From positions 1 through 25,261 of the forward strand of contig JAIPMN010000939.1 of NCBI GenBank assembly GCA_020650975.1: 25,261 nucleotides of DNA, read 5' to 3'. This stretch comes from Apostichopus californicus (taxonomy: Eukaryota > Echinodermata > Holothuroidea > Aspidochirotida > Stichopodidae). Both the position numbers and the translations under genes were made by a program. Shown in pieces: positions 9,746-20,600 of the stretch. Every line of letters starts with the position of its first letter. Positions within the stretch are counted from its first letter, which is position 1. Below the pieces are notes generated by a model. It did not search any database and had not been told where the DNA came from. It saw only the letters and a list, made by a program, of their open reading frames with translations.

Positions 9746-10309
9746 ATTGCAAGCAAAGTTTCCATTTTCATACTATTTAACTCTTGGTAAAGTCTTTAGT
9801 GTTGAGAGAATGTGAAATTTGTCTAAATCTCCAAGATAACCCAATTTTTTAATAGGACCCACGGCTTAAATTTATGAGTTTATTCTTGTGAAGCAGTGAA
9901 CCTAGAGATGTCCATAAATTAAAGAACCTACAAGGGTTTTACTTAATCCATGGTTATCACAGACTTGTTGTATGTATATCTATAGTCAAATAAGTCATTT
10001 ATACAGCAAATTGTAAGTAACTGTATCTCAGGATACAAACTATACTAAAGAGGGCCAGTTTAAATAAGTTTTCTCATGTGTACATCATTTAACATTCATC
10101 AACTCTTGAAATGGAAGTGGGTTTTTTCATCCTTTTTCTGTTTCACTGTGATAATGTTAGAAATATGGTAGTGAATGGCTGGGAAAGTGCGAGAAATTTG
10201 TTTCATACCAGATAGTTTATTCCCTGCTCACACAAACCTCAATCTTGATTATCTGTGATGTTCAGGAACAATTTTAAACGTGAGCCTAAAGAACCTAATG
10301 CCTGGTACA
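9746..10309. other. Intergenic, nothing recognised
   Basis: AT-rich unique-looking sequence. No open frame, repeat or RNA gene is recognised. Confidence 0.6.
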
Positions 10310-10822
10310 TGTGGTGTTTGTTTATGGTAATGTGTGTGTGCTAGGCTAGGCTGCATAAGAACTTACATATATAATTAACCTTGTGCCTAGGCTAAGTTTA
10401 AGTTATCTTGCGTGTATTGCTTGCTCTAGTTTCAATAGATAAATGCAAGTTGGGTTTATATCGTATTAGGACTAAACATGATGCACTGTGATTGGGTAGT
10501 TGTTAGCTTTGACGTGTGCTTCAGGCTGTTCTTTAGCCTTTGTTTAAATAGGGAGAACCATTCAGGACTTGTTGTGAGGAGAGCAGTATTTGGTGGATTG
10601 GGATAAGAATATTAAGGATTACGTTTACCGGCTGGTTTGTTTAAGGTTGTATAGATTTGTTATTTTGAGTATTTGATTTAATTATATTTTGGTTAATTTA
10701 CAACATTTTTTATCGTTTTTCTGTGATCTTCCCCTCACCCGACGGCGTTGCTGGCATGACCCTTGCTTAATAAACGCAATCCTCTTTCACAAGTGAGCAA
10801 GTATAATATCAGCGGCGTTACA
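10310..10822 (+). mobile_element. Putative solo LTR of a retrotransposon
   Basis: The 513-bp segment starts TGTGGTG and ends GTTACA, the TG...CA termini usual for LTRs. Inside, in the expected order, are an inverted CCAAT box (attgg, 10491-10495), a TATA-like tttaaata (10543-10550), a possible initiator about 15 bases later (cattcagga), and AATAAA at 10769-10774 about 50 bases before the 3' end. Alternatively TACAT (10306-10310 and 10819-10823) may be a 5-bp target-site duplication, shifting the ends slightly. No gag-pol or second LTR is in the window, so it would be a solo LTR. The call rests on architecture, not a database match. Confidence 0.5.
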
Positions 10823-11748
10823 TATGCATTGGCAATCAGTCATCTGAGCAAAGGCTCATATATCAAAGTGACTGGAAAGAAAGGTCAGCTCACAACTATA
10901 AACAGGGAAGGCACAAAAACATATTGTAGTCTCAAATAAAGTGCACAATGTACTAACATGCTGAGAATTTTTCCTCTTAAAGCCTGTACAAGTACACCCC
11001 ACCAGAACTAAGATGTGATTGGGTATTAATGCTGATTTTAACATGTTTTTGGCTTGTTATAGGTTCAGAGTAACTCAAGGCATGTTAACACTACACATGT
11101 TACACTGATAAGCAACATGACAAGTATTTTGTTTGGGGGGGGGGGGCAGTATCTATGAAGTTACAACAAAACTCTTCAACCTTTCATCTACAGTATTGTG
11201 CGATGTTATCACATTGCCGTTTTGAAGTTTAAAAGTTGATTCTACTTCCCAAAAGATTCTGTTAGGTTAAAAGCATTAACTTCCGGTAGAAATCTAATAT
11301 TGTGATATTGTAGTCCAAGCAAAAAAATAAATTTGAGTGCTAGTAGATATTTCTAGCTAGTAGATGCTAGTAGATGTTTCTATAGACATTCTCCTTTAAA
11401 ACGCCTTGAGAATCTACTTTAAGGCTCCAGAGATGATGAAGTCAGCTCGTAGTTGTCTAATGTTTTAAAACATTTTCATGACTCTGCCCAAACATGTTCT
11501 TTCAACTTCATATGAACAAGAGAGAGCACCCTTGGACCACATTCAGCACTACTGTATTTGTCCTTGGCAAATTTGGTAATGTATTGTAAACATGTCATTC
11601 CTGGCCAAAAAAGTCTCATTTTCATGTTGCGTTTTGTGTTACATCTGAGGAAGTGACATAATGGTCTCTGTATTAGACTTAATGGTTCAGCCACTTCATT
11701 GATGCACTTCACTCTGTGAAAGGTCATTAAAAGTGTTTAAGAAATCCA
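10823..11748. other. Intergenic, nothing recognised except simple repeats
   Basis: Contains a run of twelve G (11135-11146) and three copies of ctagtagat-type motifs (11339-11385). No gene recognised. Confidence 0.6.
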
Positions 11749-12028
11749 ACCTGGACTGCTAGCAGTGGTTTTTAATGGTCTACAAAATAACAAATTTATC
11801 TTGGTGCCCAAAGTCATCCTCTAGCAGAACAGTGTTCTATTTGAACTCTATGCAGTCCAAACAGCTGCAGTTAACTGGTTTATAGACTTGGCTATTGATA
11901 GAATGAATAACTCCAGCCTGACTCCAGCAGTATTTAATGGTCTACAAAATAACAAATTTATCTTTGTGCCCAAAGTCACCCTTTAAGCAGAACAGTGTTG
12001 TATATGAACTCTATGCAGTCCAAACAGA
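11749..12028. repeat. Spaced direct duplication, 162-bp offset
   Basis: The block tttaatggtctacaaaataa begins at 11771 and again at 11933. Both copies continue through caaatttatctt, tgcccaaagtca, agcagaacagtgtt and gaactctatgcagtccaaac. Copy 1 spans about 11749-11865 and copy 2 about 11913-12028, with a non-repeated spacer between them. Small substitutions distinguish the copies. Confidence 0.9.
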
Positions 12029-12123
12029 GATGCCCGATTATCCAGCTCCCATCTTCAGCCGCGATGCATATTGTGTAAATGCTATGTGCACATCTTGGCT
12101 ACAGTCCAGTGGAGTACTTCATA

Positions 12124-12422
12124 TTTGACTAATAAATAGTAATAATAATAATCAGCAGTTATTTTTACAACGCTTAAGCAACCACAAATGTGGGAGAAAC
12201 CCGCAAGGGCTTTATTATGGATTACAACTGACACGTCGGGTAGCTTCCATTTCAACATTTTAATTCAAAATTTGGAATCTTTTCAATTTAGAATGTCATT
12301 TCAGTTGGGAAAACCATAGATTTCGTTTGGATGAAAAACCGTTCTTACACTGACCCGGCCGGGTATCGAACCCGGAACCTCCCGATAGCTAACCCTCATT
12401 GCTTCAAATGCCACAACCTTTA
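12124..12422 (-). mobile_element. tRNA-derived SINE, near full length
   Basis: Read on the minus strand, a tRNA-like head has a good RNA polymerase III box B, GGTTCGATACC (complement of 12362-12372), inside a CCGGGTTCGATACCCGG T-arm hairpin. A degraded box A lies near 12402-12415. A body of about 200 bases follows and ends in cccttgcgggtttctcccac, then gcgttgtaaaaataactgct, then an ATT-rich tail (12129-12152). Head, body and tail in this order are the standard structure of a tRNA-derived SINE. No target-site duplication was found. Confidence 0.72.
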
Positions 12423-12799
12423 TACACTCATAAACAGCTCCGGTGCATAAATGCACTAAAAGCAACAACACTTATGTGTTGGAAGCCATTTGGGTAGATC
12501 TAGATTCTTTCTAGTCTGTACAACCTGCAAGTGCTTTAAATTTAGGGTCAGCATATGGCATTAGGGTAGTCATCATTTTGTGACCATCTTTGTGTTTACA
12601 AGGTTCATAGACCTTCAATGTATTACTTTACCTTCAAGCGATACTTGCTTTTTGTGGGGGGGGGGGGGTTTGTCGCATTTATTCCCCATTTCAATATATA
12701 TGTATAGATCCCCCTGCAAGCAGGAACTCGCAAAGAAGCCTCATTGGCTTATCAAAGCCTCAAGCTAACCGAAGTCAGTCTCTTACATTCACATTTAAA

Positions 12800-12927
12800 G
12801 TCCATGATTATGAATTGTCAATTGTCAACAAATCTGTAACTGGACGACATACATTAATCTTGGAGTGACTCGAACCGGAGACCTTATGATTAGAAGGCAC
12901 CGGCGTTAACCACTGAGCTAACACTCC
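12800..12927 (-). mobile_element. tRNA-derived SINE fragment with boxes A and B
   Basis: On the minus strand the tRNA-like head begins GGAGTGT (complement of 12921-12927). It has a textbook box A, TAGCTCAGTGGTT (12908-12920), and box B, GGTTCGAGTCA (12867-12877), and a CACTCC that can pair with the acceptor start. The D-stem 3' side and the anticodon arm do not pair properly, so it is not a functional tRNA gene. The sequence to the left down to about 12800 is assigned to the SINE body; that end is uncertain. Confidence 0.7.
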
Positions 12928-12954
12928 ACATCTTGCTTTTAACTCAAGATGTGG
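12926..12954. repeat. Perfect 10-bp inverted repeat, 9-base loop
   Basis: CCACATCTTG at 12926-12935 is the exact reverse complement of CAAGATGTGG at 12945-12954. It overlaps the 5' end of the minus-strand SINE head and could form a hairpin. Confidence 0.85.
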
Positions 12955-15840
12955 TTGATTATTATATATAATCTTATTGGCAGGCCAAGCCTTTAATTCA
13001 TTCAGGGAGTACATCATTGTAGGTGGTCCGTGATATCATCACTGCAGATGATCTTCAATAGCCATACCCCTTCCCTCCTATTATAAGTTTTCAGCGTTGC
13101 TTTATCCTTGAAATATGATAAGGTTAGAATTTGTTGCCTGGATGTCAACGTTCTCTGTATTCAGAATTTCGTCAAAATGCTACTTTTTCGTAGAAATTTG
13201 AACGAGTGAATTAAATATTATAGAGAAAAGTATTTTCGTGTCAATTGTTGCGATGACATCATTCAATTCGGCTGTGGCCAGATGCCTGTACGAAATATCA
13301 CCACATTTTGTAAAAGATATATATCTTCACGATGCCAAATGCAATGAGGATGTGATTTTGGACTGAAAGATGCAGAAACGTTCCAGCTGTTTTATATAAC
13401 CAAATCAACTTTCACCATGCCACCGGCATATACCCTTTTTTTGTTGAATATTTGATCTTAGAATTTATTTCCACTTTTACTTTTATTCCAAAAGTTAATT
13501 TTCAAGTTCATCACCAAGATGGTACTTCTCAGACAGAGATGTAGGCGTGATCATAAAAAGCGTCTGTCTTTCATATATAGCTCTGGAATATACTTCAGTC
13601 AATGAAAATGTTTTGTAATGCTTTTTAGAAGTGCAGAGTGAAAATTTGCACTTGAGGAAATTTTTTTTTACTCCTGTCAATTTTGAGTCATCAGCCCAAG
13701 GATGTATTTGTGAGAGGGATACAGATGGGTTGGTGGATGAAAATAATTGCCTTTATCAGTTTGTTATTGAGTTATTTTTATACCCTTGTACTTCTGACAA
13801 TAAGAGGAGTCTGGTTTAGCATTCCGGAACTGCCTTTGGCCTTTAAGAATTAACAGTAACAATTCTACATGATAGCTTAGATAAACACTTACAGATGTCT
13901 GTAACATCAGTTTGTGACAGCTTCCTGCTTTTCACGTTTGCTATCATGGGTTTATTAAAAAATCCACAGGTTAATTCAAGTCTTGGCATATTGCAAGATA
14001 AGGTTGCTCTGGCTGAGTCGAAGTTGCATACGTCTGTTTTGTGTTTCCTTTTTTCTTTCGCAATGTTTCGGAATTGGGAAAAAGGCTTTTGAGTTGTAAC
14101 TTCCTTTTAAAGATAAGAAACTTTAAAGAAATCCTACTCAGTTAAATAGCTTTTCTTTGTGATGTGAATGTAAAGGTTAAGAAATGTCGGCTGCAACATG
14201 CTTCAGTGAAAATGATACATTTAAGATCATTTATTAATGGGACTAAAAAAATTGATGTATTTGAAGTACGCTGTGAACACTTTATATTGTATTCTATTGG
14301 AAGAAGTTGTACCCCCTCCCCACCCCTCCCCCAGATGTTTAAAAAAATCTGGCCCTCAACTATGGCTGCCAACTATTGATTTAGCAAAGTCCAGGACACC
14401 ATCTGCACTTCAGCGAAAGACATATCATGGTTGAGAGTTGAGCGTAAAATATTTTGGGTAAAAGTGTCCTCTAGAAGATGGCCTGATTTGGCACTTTCAG
14501 ACATGGGACATGGTTTTTGAAATGCCCTAATTTGGGAACATTTTGACCATTTTTAACAGAGTTTGAATTGCAACATTTCAGTACCATAAACGAAAAACTT
14601 ATACACTTAAATAATGGAGCTTTTCACTGACAAGATGATCTTAAATCAGTGACAAAGGCCTCGGCAAGTCCAAACAATTGGTGTTGTCATGGACAATCCT
14701 TGGTAATGTTGGTGACCTTACCCTCAGTATCAAACTGTTTGCACAATCACTTCTAGCAGCAAAACTTTGTACGATTTTTCATCATCTTTGAGAAACATTT
14801 CCATAAAATTGCCTCCAGCTTCCTAAAGTAAATTAGTTGTTCCACGCTAAAGAAAGACATTTGTGAGACACCTACTCAACTTACCCATCTCTAGCCTACC
14901 CACCCCCCTCCCTCCCTTACCTTTCCCCCTCCCTTACCTTGCCCCCTCCCTTCCATTTCATAGGCCCACATTTAGATCACCATTTCTGACAGTACATTAG
15001 CCAATACTGTGGATTCGGTGCTTTGAAGATATTTCTTCCGTCGGTTTCTTACTCTCTTTTGTTGAACGTGGAAGATTTGTAAGAGGGAGTAAAAAAGAAG
15101 AGCAGCCTCGTCCATATCTTCCTTGACCCTGCAAGTTACCCATCATTCATCACCTGTTGATACTTTCAAACTATGTTTGGAATGGACACAAATTACTTTT
15201 AAAAGAATGTGACCTATGACCTCTAGTTTGTCATCAATGGTAGTACTTCCCTTAAAGTGCAAACAAAGGTTGCAAAATCAAAACAAATCCAATTGACTGT
15301 CAACCTAAAATGGTTTCTGCTTCTTCTTCTTCTAAATTTTTATTTATTTATTTTTTTTCTTCAAAATCCTTCAGCAGTGTTCACAAAATACCAGTTATTT
15401 GAAACTGGAAGTGTAGATTTGGCAACATATTTCCTTGCCCTGATATCATGACCTCAGTGATTTGGGGTTCTGTCCATTTCTGAAAGGGTCTGGATTATGT
15501 TGAACCAGTTACACCCAGAAATAACTGTATAATATAACCACACATGTTTTCTTTCTGTCTGTTAAGGTAATAGGAAATGAAATATAATCGTATATTTAGA
15601 AAAAGAGATTTGTGGAAGAAATATTATGCAAAGCTCTAGAAACAAAATTAAGGTGTAAAATGTAAGAAATGTGTACATCAATCTATACAAGCAAGGACAA
15701 TGGCAGAATAATATCGCTAGATCAAAACATGAAAACTAAAGCCGGAGACTACTTGACACCAAAATGTATATAATGAGAAAAAAAGTGGTATTGCAAAATC
15801 TAGGAAAAAGAGGAAATGGGAGAATATTATAAATAGGTAT
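12955..15840. other. Long non-coding stretch, no gene recognised
   Basis: Only short open frames occur and none looks like a known protein. A C/T-rich tract at about 14898-14956 repeats ccctcccttaccttnc. C-rich runs lie near 14310-14335 and T-rich tracts near 15318-15360. Confidence 0.5.
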
Positions 15841-15846
15841 AGAGCA

Positions 15847-15930
15847 CAGATGTGCAAACTCACGGGCCTACAGGCAATTGTCCGCAACCTGTGAGGTTCT
15901 CAAAACCCTATTAATGCAACCCAGCTGAAA
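15847..15930 (+). mobile_element. hAT-like transposon end (one terminus only)
   Basis: CAGATGTGCAAACTCACGGGCC at 15847, followed by alternating ggcaattgtccgcaacc and aatgcaaccc text, resembles the ends of hAT non-autonomous elements (consensus start CAG-GG-TCAAACTCGCGGCC, from memory). No matching inverted terminus was found downstream, so this is a weak, partial call. Confidence 0.35.
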
Positions 15931-15998
15931 CTGATAGCAAGACCACAAAAAACAACAAAAAAACATTAAAAATATATTTTTCGGGTTGTCTATGTATG

Positions 15999-16060
15999 TA
16001 CAGTCAGGCCTGCTTATACTAGCATTTTCCAGGATATTAGATATGGGTTATAGATATGGA
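15999..16060 (+). mobile_element. Possible pogo/Tigger-like terminus
   Basis: gtacagtcaggcctgcttat resembles Tc/pogo-family termini starting TACAGTCA followed by cytosine/thymine-rich text and a TTATA. A related start, tacagtcagatgccaccttt, is at 20500. No opposite end or transposase was found. Confidence 0.22.
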
Positions 16061-16640
16061 AGTCCATGAATCTTATCTTTTTAATATAATAAATATATTT
16101 GAGTCTCGGTAGTAATAAGTACAATTCCTCAAGCGTTGTGGACTATGCATTGTGCACAGTTTCCAAGGGCCGATTTAGGATTTCATAAAGGACTGGTCAT
16201 GGCCATTGGACCATAGAAGCCTGGACTTGCATGTAGAGAAAATTCACATTCTAAGGTGTCACATGGCGCAATCTGAGAAATAGTTAGACTAAAAGTTAGG
16301 TCTAAATGCAAGTTTGTTCTATGATCTACTTTGGAATTTTTGTGTTAGGTCAAAAAAGGATGGGAGGGGGTGGTGATACCATCCATACCCCTACCCCTTC
16401 CCTCAGATCCATGCCTGCTGTCATATTAGCCCGTAAGTTAAGCCTGTAATCCCTGTATCCACCCCTGATCTGGAAATGCAAAAATTCAAACAAAAACAAA
16501 AAAAAATTTAGAAGAATAGGAAAGGAAAAGTGTGCAAAAGTCTTTGAAAATAAGTTTTCTTTGAGAATATCATGCATATATCTATATGACTATTAGCTAA
16601 AGGTTTACACAGTTCATCTATCTCACCTCCCTTCCTCCTC
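16061..16640. other. Non-coding, nothing recognised
   Basis: Unique-looking sequence with A-rich stretches. No gene recognised. A run of thirteen C sits just downstream at 16650-16662. Confidence 0.5.
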
Positions 16641-16721
16641 ACCCCTCCTCCCCCCCCCCCCCTTTCAACACAAAAATGAAGAAATATCTGAAGTTTATTC
16701 ACCCACTCCCCTTCTCTCCAG

Positions 16722-16841
16722 ACTCACCAGAGCCAAGAAAGTTCATCTATGTAATCTACCAGAATACCGCAACGGAAATTGAATGCAAGCCAAATTCCTC
16801 GAATGTATCATTCGGTAGCAATAATTTCACACTTACCGAGC
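16722..16841 (+). CDS. Candidate exon of an unidentified extracellular protein
   Basis: The exon has a strong acceptor (ccactccccttctctccag) and a consensus donor (gtaagt at 16842). It is 120 nt long and phase 1 at both ends, a common layout for extracellular modules. It reads S-P-E-P-R-K-F-I-Y-V-I-Y-Q-N, then T-A-T-E-I-E-C-K-P-N-S-S, then N-V-S-F-G-S-N-N-F-T-L-T-E. One cysteine and three N-glycosylation sequons (NSS, NVS, NFT) within 40 residues point to a secreted or membrane protein. A phase-compatible continuation starts at 17132. An Ig-like fold is possible but I cannot assign a family. The opposite strand also offers a GTAAGT donor at this spot, so orientation is not fully settled. Confidence 0.5.
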
Positions 16842-17131
16842 GTAAGTACCCCCCTGCAATGGCAGGGTCATTCAGAATGCATTGTAATCTTGACTTTATA
16901 GCAAACACGGTAACTTTTTAATGGCCCTATTACCCAGGTTTACGTTCATCCTTTGAAACTGTTCAGTGGCTCGTATATGTCGGATCTACGCCGAGGAGGG
17001 GAACAATAAACTGTCATGGAATTAATGACATGTTTTCAGATTGATGTTTGTATATATCCTTTGCGGTTTTATCAGGACCCCCTTTTTCTTTGATATCATA
17101 TTTCACACATTTCGTTAATTATTTGCCTCAG

Positions 17132-17208
17132 TTCTCCTCACGTGGAATGGACGTACAGCTATCACAGACACGCAAGCTCAAAATCATGTATCCTTCACAT
17201 TCTTGTAG
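17132..17208 (+). CDS. Candidate next exon of the same unidentified gene
   Basis: After an acceptor (atttgcctcag, ending 17131) the phase left by the 16722-16841 exon continues as L-L-L-T-W-N-G-R-T-A-I-T, then D-T-Q-A-Q-N-H-V-S-F-T-F-L, then TAG at 17206-17208. The joining intron would be 290 bp. The tryptophan 23 residues after the cysteine would fit an Ig-like domain. The 3' end is unclear: it may be the stop, or a weak donor (gtatcc) at 17188. Low-to-moderate confidence, resting on phase and composition. Confidence 0.35.
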
Positions 17209-17640
17209 AGAGCTATAAATAGATCTCCTGGATTGCAGATAGTCGATACAAAGGGCAATATTTCAGGGCATGCATAAGAAGTATGAACAAATTGTTTGAT
17301 AATTATAATTCAGCTTGTGTATAGAATCTAGCAGAATGCTAGGGTAGAATTATGGACGTTACTGTTTTTCTGTGAGCTAATTTCAACATTTTTGAGTTCT
17401 AGCTTTCTTTTAGAAACAATGAAGGCAGTTTAGAAATTGTCTCTCCTCGACCAGAACAAAGTCTGCCTATTATATCAGTATCCCTGTTGTGAATTAGGGA
17501 AGCCACTATGACACTAACTTCATGTGTATTCTGTGACCTGACTTCCATTTCAATTTAAGCAAATAAATAATCCGGCGGACACCGAATGGATGTATATGTT
17601 AGAAGTGACTGGGAATGCCAAACAGAAGAATCCAAATTGT
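17209..17640. other. Non-coding, nothing recognised
   Basis: AT-rich sequence without a recognisable gene or repeat. Confidence 0.5.
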
Positions 17641-17689
17641 TCCAGCTATCTTATCTTCCTCTTCTTTGCTATTGCATTTTGTCCAGCCT

Positions 17690-17756
17690 GACTAGGTAGC
17701 TTCCCCTTGCCTGACCGGGGGAGCTGCCCCTGGATTGACCAGGGAGCTGCACCTAG
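17690..17756. repeat. Three imperfect 23-24 bp repeats
   Basis: Units starting gactaggtagcttcccc (17690), gaccgggggagctgcccc (17713) and gaccagggagctgcacc (17737) share the core gac-n-n-ggnagct-n-ccc. The patch is clearly richer in G and C than its surroundings. Confidence 0.7.
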
Positions 17757-17905
17757 TATTTCCCATTGATCTTCTATAGGTCCTTTTGCTGAAAATCTCA
17801 AGTCAAGAAAGAGTTTACGATATGATTCTCCCCAACCCCCCTCTCCCCTCGCCTCTATTTGACACACTTGTCAATCATATCATATAAAGGGAATATGTTA
17901 CTCAG

Positions 17906-18160
17906 CAGGGGTTCTCAAATAGGCAGCCCAAAAATCTGACCCTTGAAAGGCGTCCGTTCAGCCAGTGAAGGTAGAATTAGCCCAAAATCTTGCACATGGT
18001 AATGTTGGGCCTAAAGGGCTTAGGCTTTCAACAACCTACCCGCCTTCCTTGCACATCACTCGATGTAGGTATATAGTCAGAGTTTGGTGTCTATCTGGCC
18101 CTAATTTGCTCCGACGAATATTTCTCTCTGTCCATCGTCTCAATTCATTGAGAACCCCCT
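17906..18160. mobile_element. hAT-like non-autonomous element (MITE)
   Basis: The left end CAGGGGTTCTCAA (17906-17918) is mirrored by TTGAGAACCCCCT (18148-18160), an inverted terminal repeat with one extra G. CAG-GGTTCTCAA is the classic terminus of hAT-Charlie-type elements, known from the family. The element is about 255 bp and has no transposase frame. The flanking 8-bp sequences do not match, so it is probably old. Confidence 0.58.
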
Positions 18161-19000
18161 TTCTATTGTGACCTCAAGGTGGCTATAAAATACTCTCACC
18201 CGACATGTATGTTTCCAACACTCTTTTAGCAATACTACTACTGCGCAGTAACACAGTGTTTGTTTCATTCTGATATGTATAGTGTTAACATGCACTGTAA
18301 CAGCTGCCTGTCTTTAATATGATGGTTCATTTTAGGTATCACATTAAATTTGAAGAAAAGTGTCAAATGGTTAAATTACTTCTCTGAATTTATGATTTAT
18401 TTAAATGTATTTGATTTTGATTTGCTTTAATTTTCAATAGTTTATTATGGTTTTCATAGATTTTCCTTGTTTCTGTTTGTCGACATTATAAGCAAATATG
18501 TTAATGACATGTTTATCATGATTTTTAAATCATTTTTGTGAGCAATGTCATTTATAGTTTCCTTAAGATAAATTGAATGGGTTTGAATTAATTTTTTAAG
18601 TTATCATCTAAATATGTAGTCAGCTTTTTACTACACCATGTTCTTTCTTCTTCTTTTTAGTAATAATATTGTTTTGAAATCTTCTAATATTTCAATGCTA
18701 TTCCATAATAAAAACCCTTAACAATGTATTAAACTCATTTAGTTTGTTTTAGTCAAGTTTCATTTCAAATACAGTAGTTAAGCAATGGTCAGAAATTTTA
18801 AAATCTGCTCTTAACTAAATGTTGAGGTTTGAATCAAATCCATTAATTATCTCACACAGTTATATTTATTCGGTGGAAAAGTTTGAAGGATGTCTTATTT
18901 TGGCTGATTACAACAACCTTATTTTAAGAAATATTCATAATTAGGGAAAGCTCCGTAAAATGTCCTTTTCAGTTCAACATATATGGAAAATCAAAGAAAC
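18161..19000. other. Very AT-rich non-coding stretch
   Basis: Dominated by TTTA, AATT and ATTT words from about 18330 onward. No gene or repeat family recognised. Confidence 0.6.
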
Positions 19001-19540
19001 AAGATGGCATTGATTTCATGCAAGCGATAAAACCATTTTATGACTTACATTGTAGTCAATTGGTCTGTACTTTGAACCTATTCATTTTTCTGGTCCTATA
19101 TGTCACACACACAGCAACAAAGACCCACATTTTGCCACCAATTATCTTTAAGTATATATATTTTCTCCCTGAAGGTTTTTGTTCATTGTATTACACAAGA
19201 CGGTGTGCAAAAGGTGTTCTTTTGATGAGTGTTGAGTGGTTTTTGATATTTTTGGAGGGGTAAATATTGGTAATGATGCAGCCGCCAATGTTGACAGTTT
19301 CCAACAGTGTTGGATATTTCAGGAATGTCTTGTGAAAACAGTCACGCTCTTCGCCGTCGTCCGTGCATGGTTTAGCGCCCACTGTCCAAGCAGATTATGT
19401 TTGTAGGGTGGCATCAGTCCTTTTGTGAATAGCCTTCGGTTGTTGGAGACAAAAAAATGAGGGTAAATTATATCAAATGTTTTCATACAGCAGCTCTGAA
19501 GGAAGCCACTGTTTGTGCTGTAAAACTGTTCCATTGTTTG
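19001..19540. other. Region with higher-complexity open frames, unidentified
   Basis: Around 19310-19540 the base composition is more balanced than in the flanks, and overlapping short minus-strand frames are open (for example 19319-19534 and 19191-19382). They give no recognisable domain and switch frame, so a decayed coding remnant is possible but not shown. Confidence 0.25.
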
Positions 19541-20499
19541 GTATCAAACTGTGAATTTAACAACTTTTTAATAGTCTGATCTTAGAATACAATAACCGTT
19601 GAAAAAAATGCGTCATTCTTTTAAAAGGTGGGGCGGAAGTAGTGATTCTAATTGCAAGAAAATTGAAGTTCTCCCAGTTGTATATTGTGTGTCAGATATA
19701 TCATTTTAATGGTTTGAACTTTGACCCCTAAGAAACTTTGAAAATAAACTTGATCTATCTGTGAGACATATTGAATACATTTTGCCTTGCAGCAGTTAAT
19801 ACTGCACAGTATTTGGAAAAAATAATAATGATTTTACAAAATAGCTTGCATAGGAATAGATCAGGCTCCTAGTCTGCAAAATTTTAATAAAATATTTAAC
19901 TTTTTACTTCACATCTGTACATAAAATTTTGAGGTTGAAGATTTTTAATTATTTTGTAGTGAAAAGGGTAGGCTTGAAATTGGATATAATATCAACTATA
20001 TGCTGGACCCTTTGGAGAGTATCTTTTGCTATGTTTTTTTTCATGTGGTCCTTGTCCACCCAAAGAACATTCTGCACTCCCCCCCCTTTTTTTTTTAAAC
20101 CAAGACTACATGTTTTGCTAACTTTTAAGCAGTCCTCCTTAAGACTTTGGTCTGGAATTTCTGACAATATTTTTATTATTTTTTGAAATTTTAATGCTAT
20201 CTAATGGTAAAGCTCTGTTATTGCATAGGTTTACAATCTGTGGAAATTCCAAGAAAATTTTAGCATCTTTGTTTATTACATAGCAGCACATACTCATGTT
20301 CATATTCATGAAGTTGCTCTTGGACAGTCTCAATATACAGTATATATCTTTCTTAAAACACTTTCTAACAAAACCAATAAATTGTAAGTATTATAACCAA
20401 GTTAAACCAGCGTGTAAGTTAAGCCTCATTCTGAGTGACATATTTCCATAACCTACACATGGAGGCATGCGCCTTTCTGTAATCTGTTAGACAATATTA
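19541..20499. other. AT-rich non-coding, nothing recognised
   Basis: Contains eight C followed by ten T at 20079-20096. No gene recognised. Confidence 0.55.
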
Positions 20500-20600
20500 C
20501 AGTCAGATGCCACCTTTATTGGCAGTGGGGGGATGCATTGTAGTTCAAGGTATTGTGGCTGGGTTTAACCTGTACTAAATCGTTCTATGGTACATAACAG
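20500..20600 (+). mobile_element. Possible DNA-transposon terminus
   Basis: tacagtcagatgccacctttattggcagtggggggatgcattg has the form of a pogo/Tigger-like end and shares its start with 15999. No opposite inverted end could be paired by eye. Confidence 0.2.

Noticed and set aside
12861..12927. Functional tRNA gene on the minus strand
   Set aside because: Boxes A and B are good, but the D-stem and anticodon stem do not pair and no proper anticodon loop forms. A SINE head fits better.
13631..13819. Short + frame with C-I-C-E-R-D-T-D-G-L-V-D-E-N-N-C, resembling a thrombospondin type-3 or EGF-like repeat
   Set aside because: The match is short, the spacing does not fit either family well, and there is no convincing acceptor and donor pair around it.
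15375..15450. Possible exon after a strong pyrimidine tract, reading A-V-F-T-K-Y-Q-L-F-E-T-G-S-V-D-L
   Set aside because: The frame reaches a TGA soon, the only donor (gtgtag at 15411) is poor, and the sequence is AT-rich. The acceptor-like tract alone is not enough.
19191..19534. Minus-strand frames as a gene
   Set aside because: Composition is suggestive, but the reading shifts frame, matches no family I know, and lacks clear splice sites.
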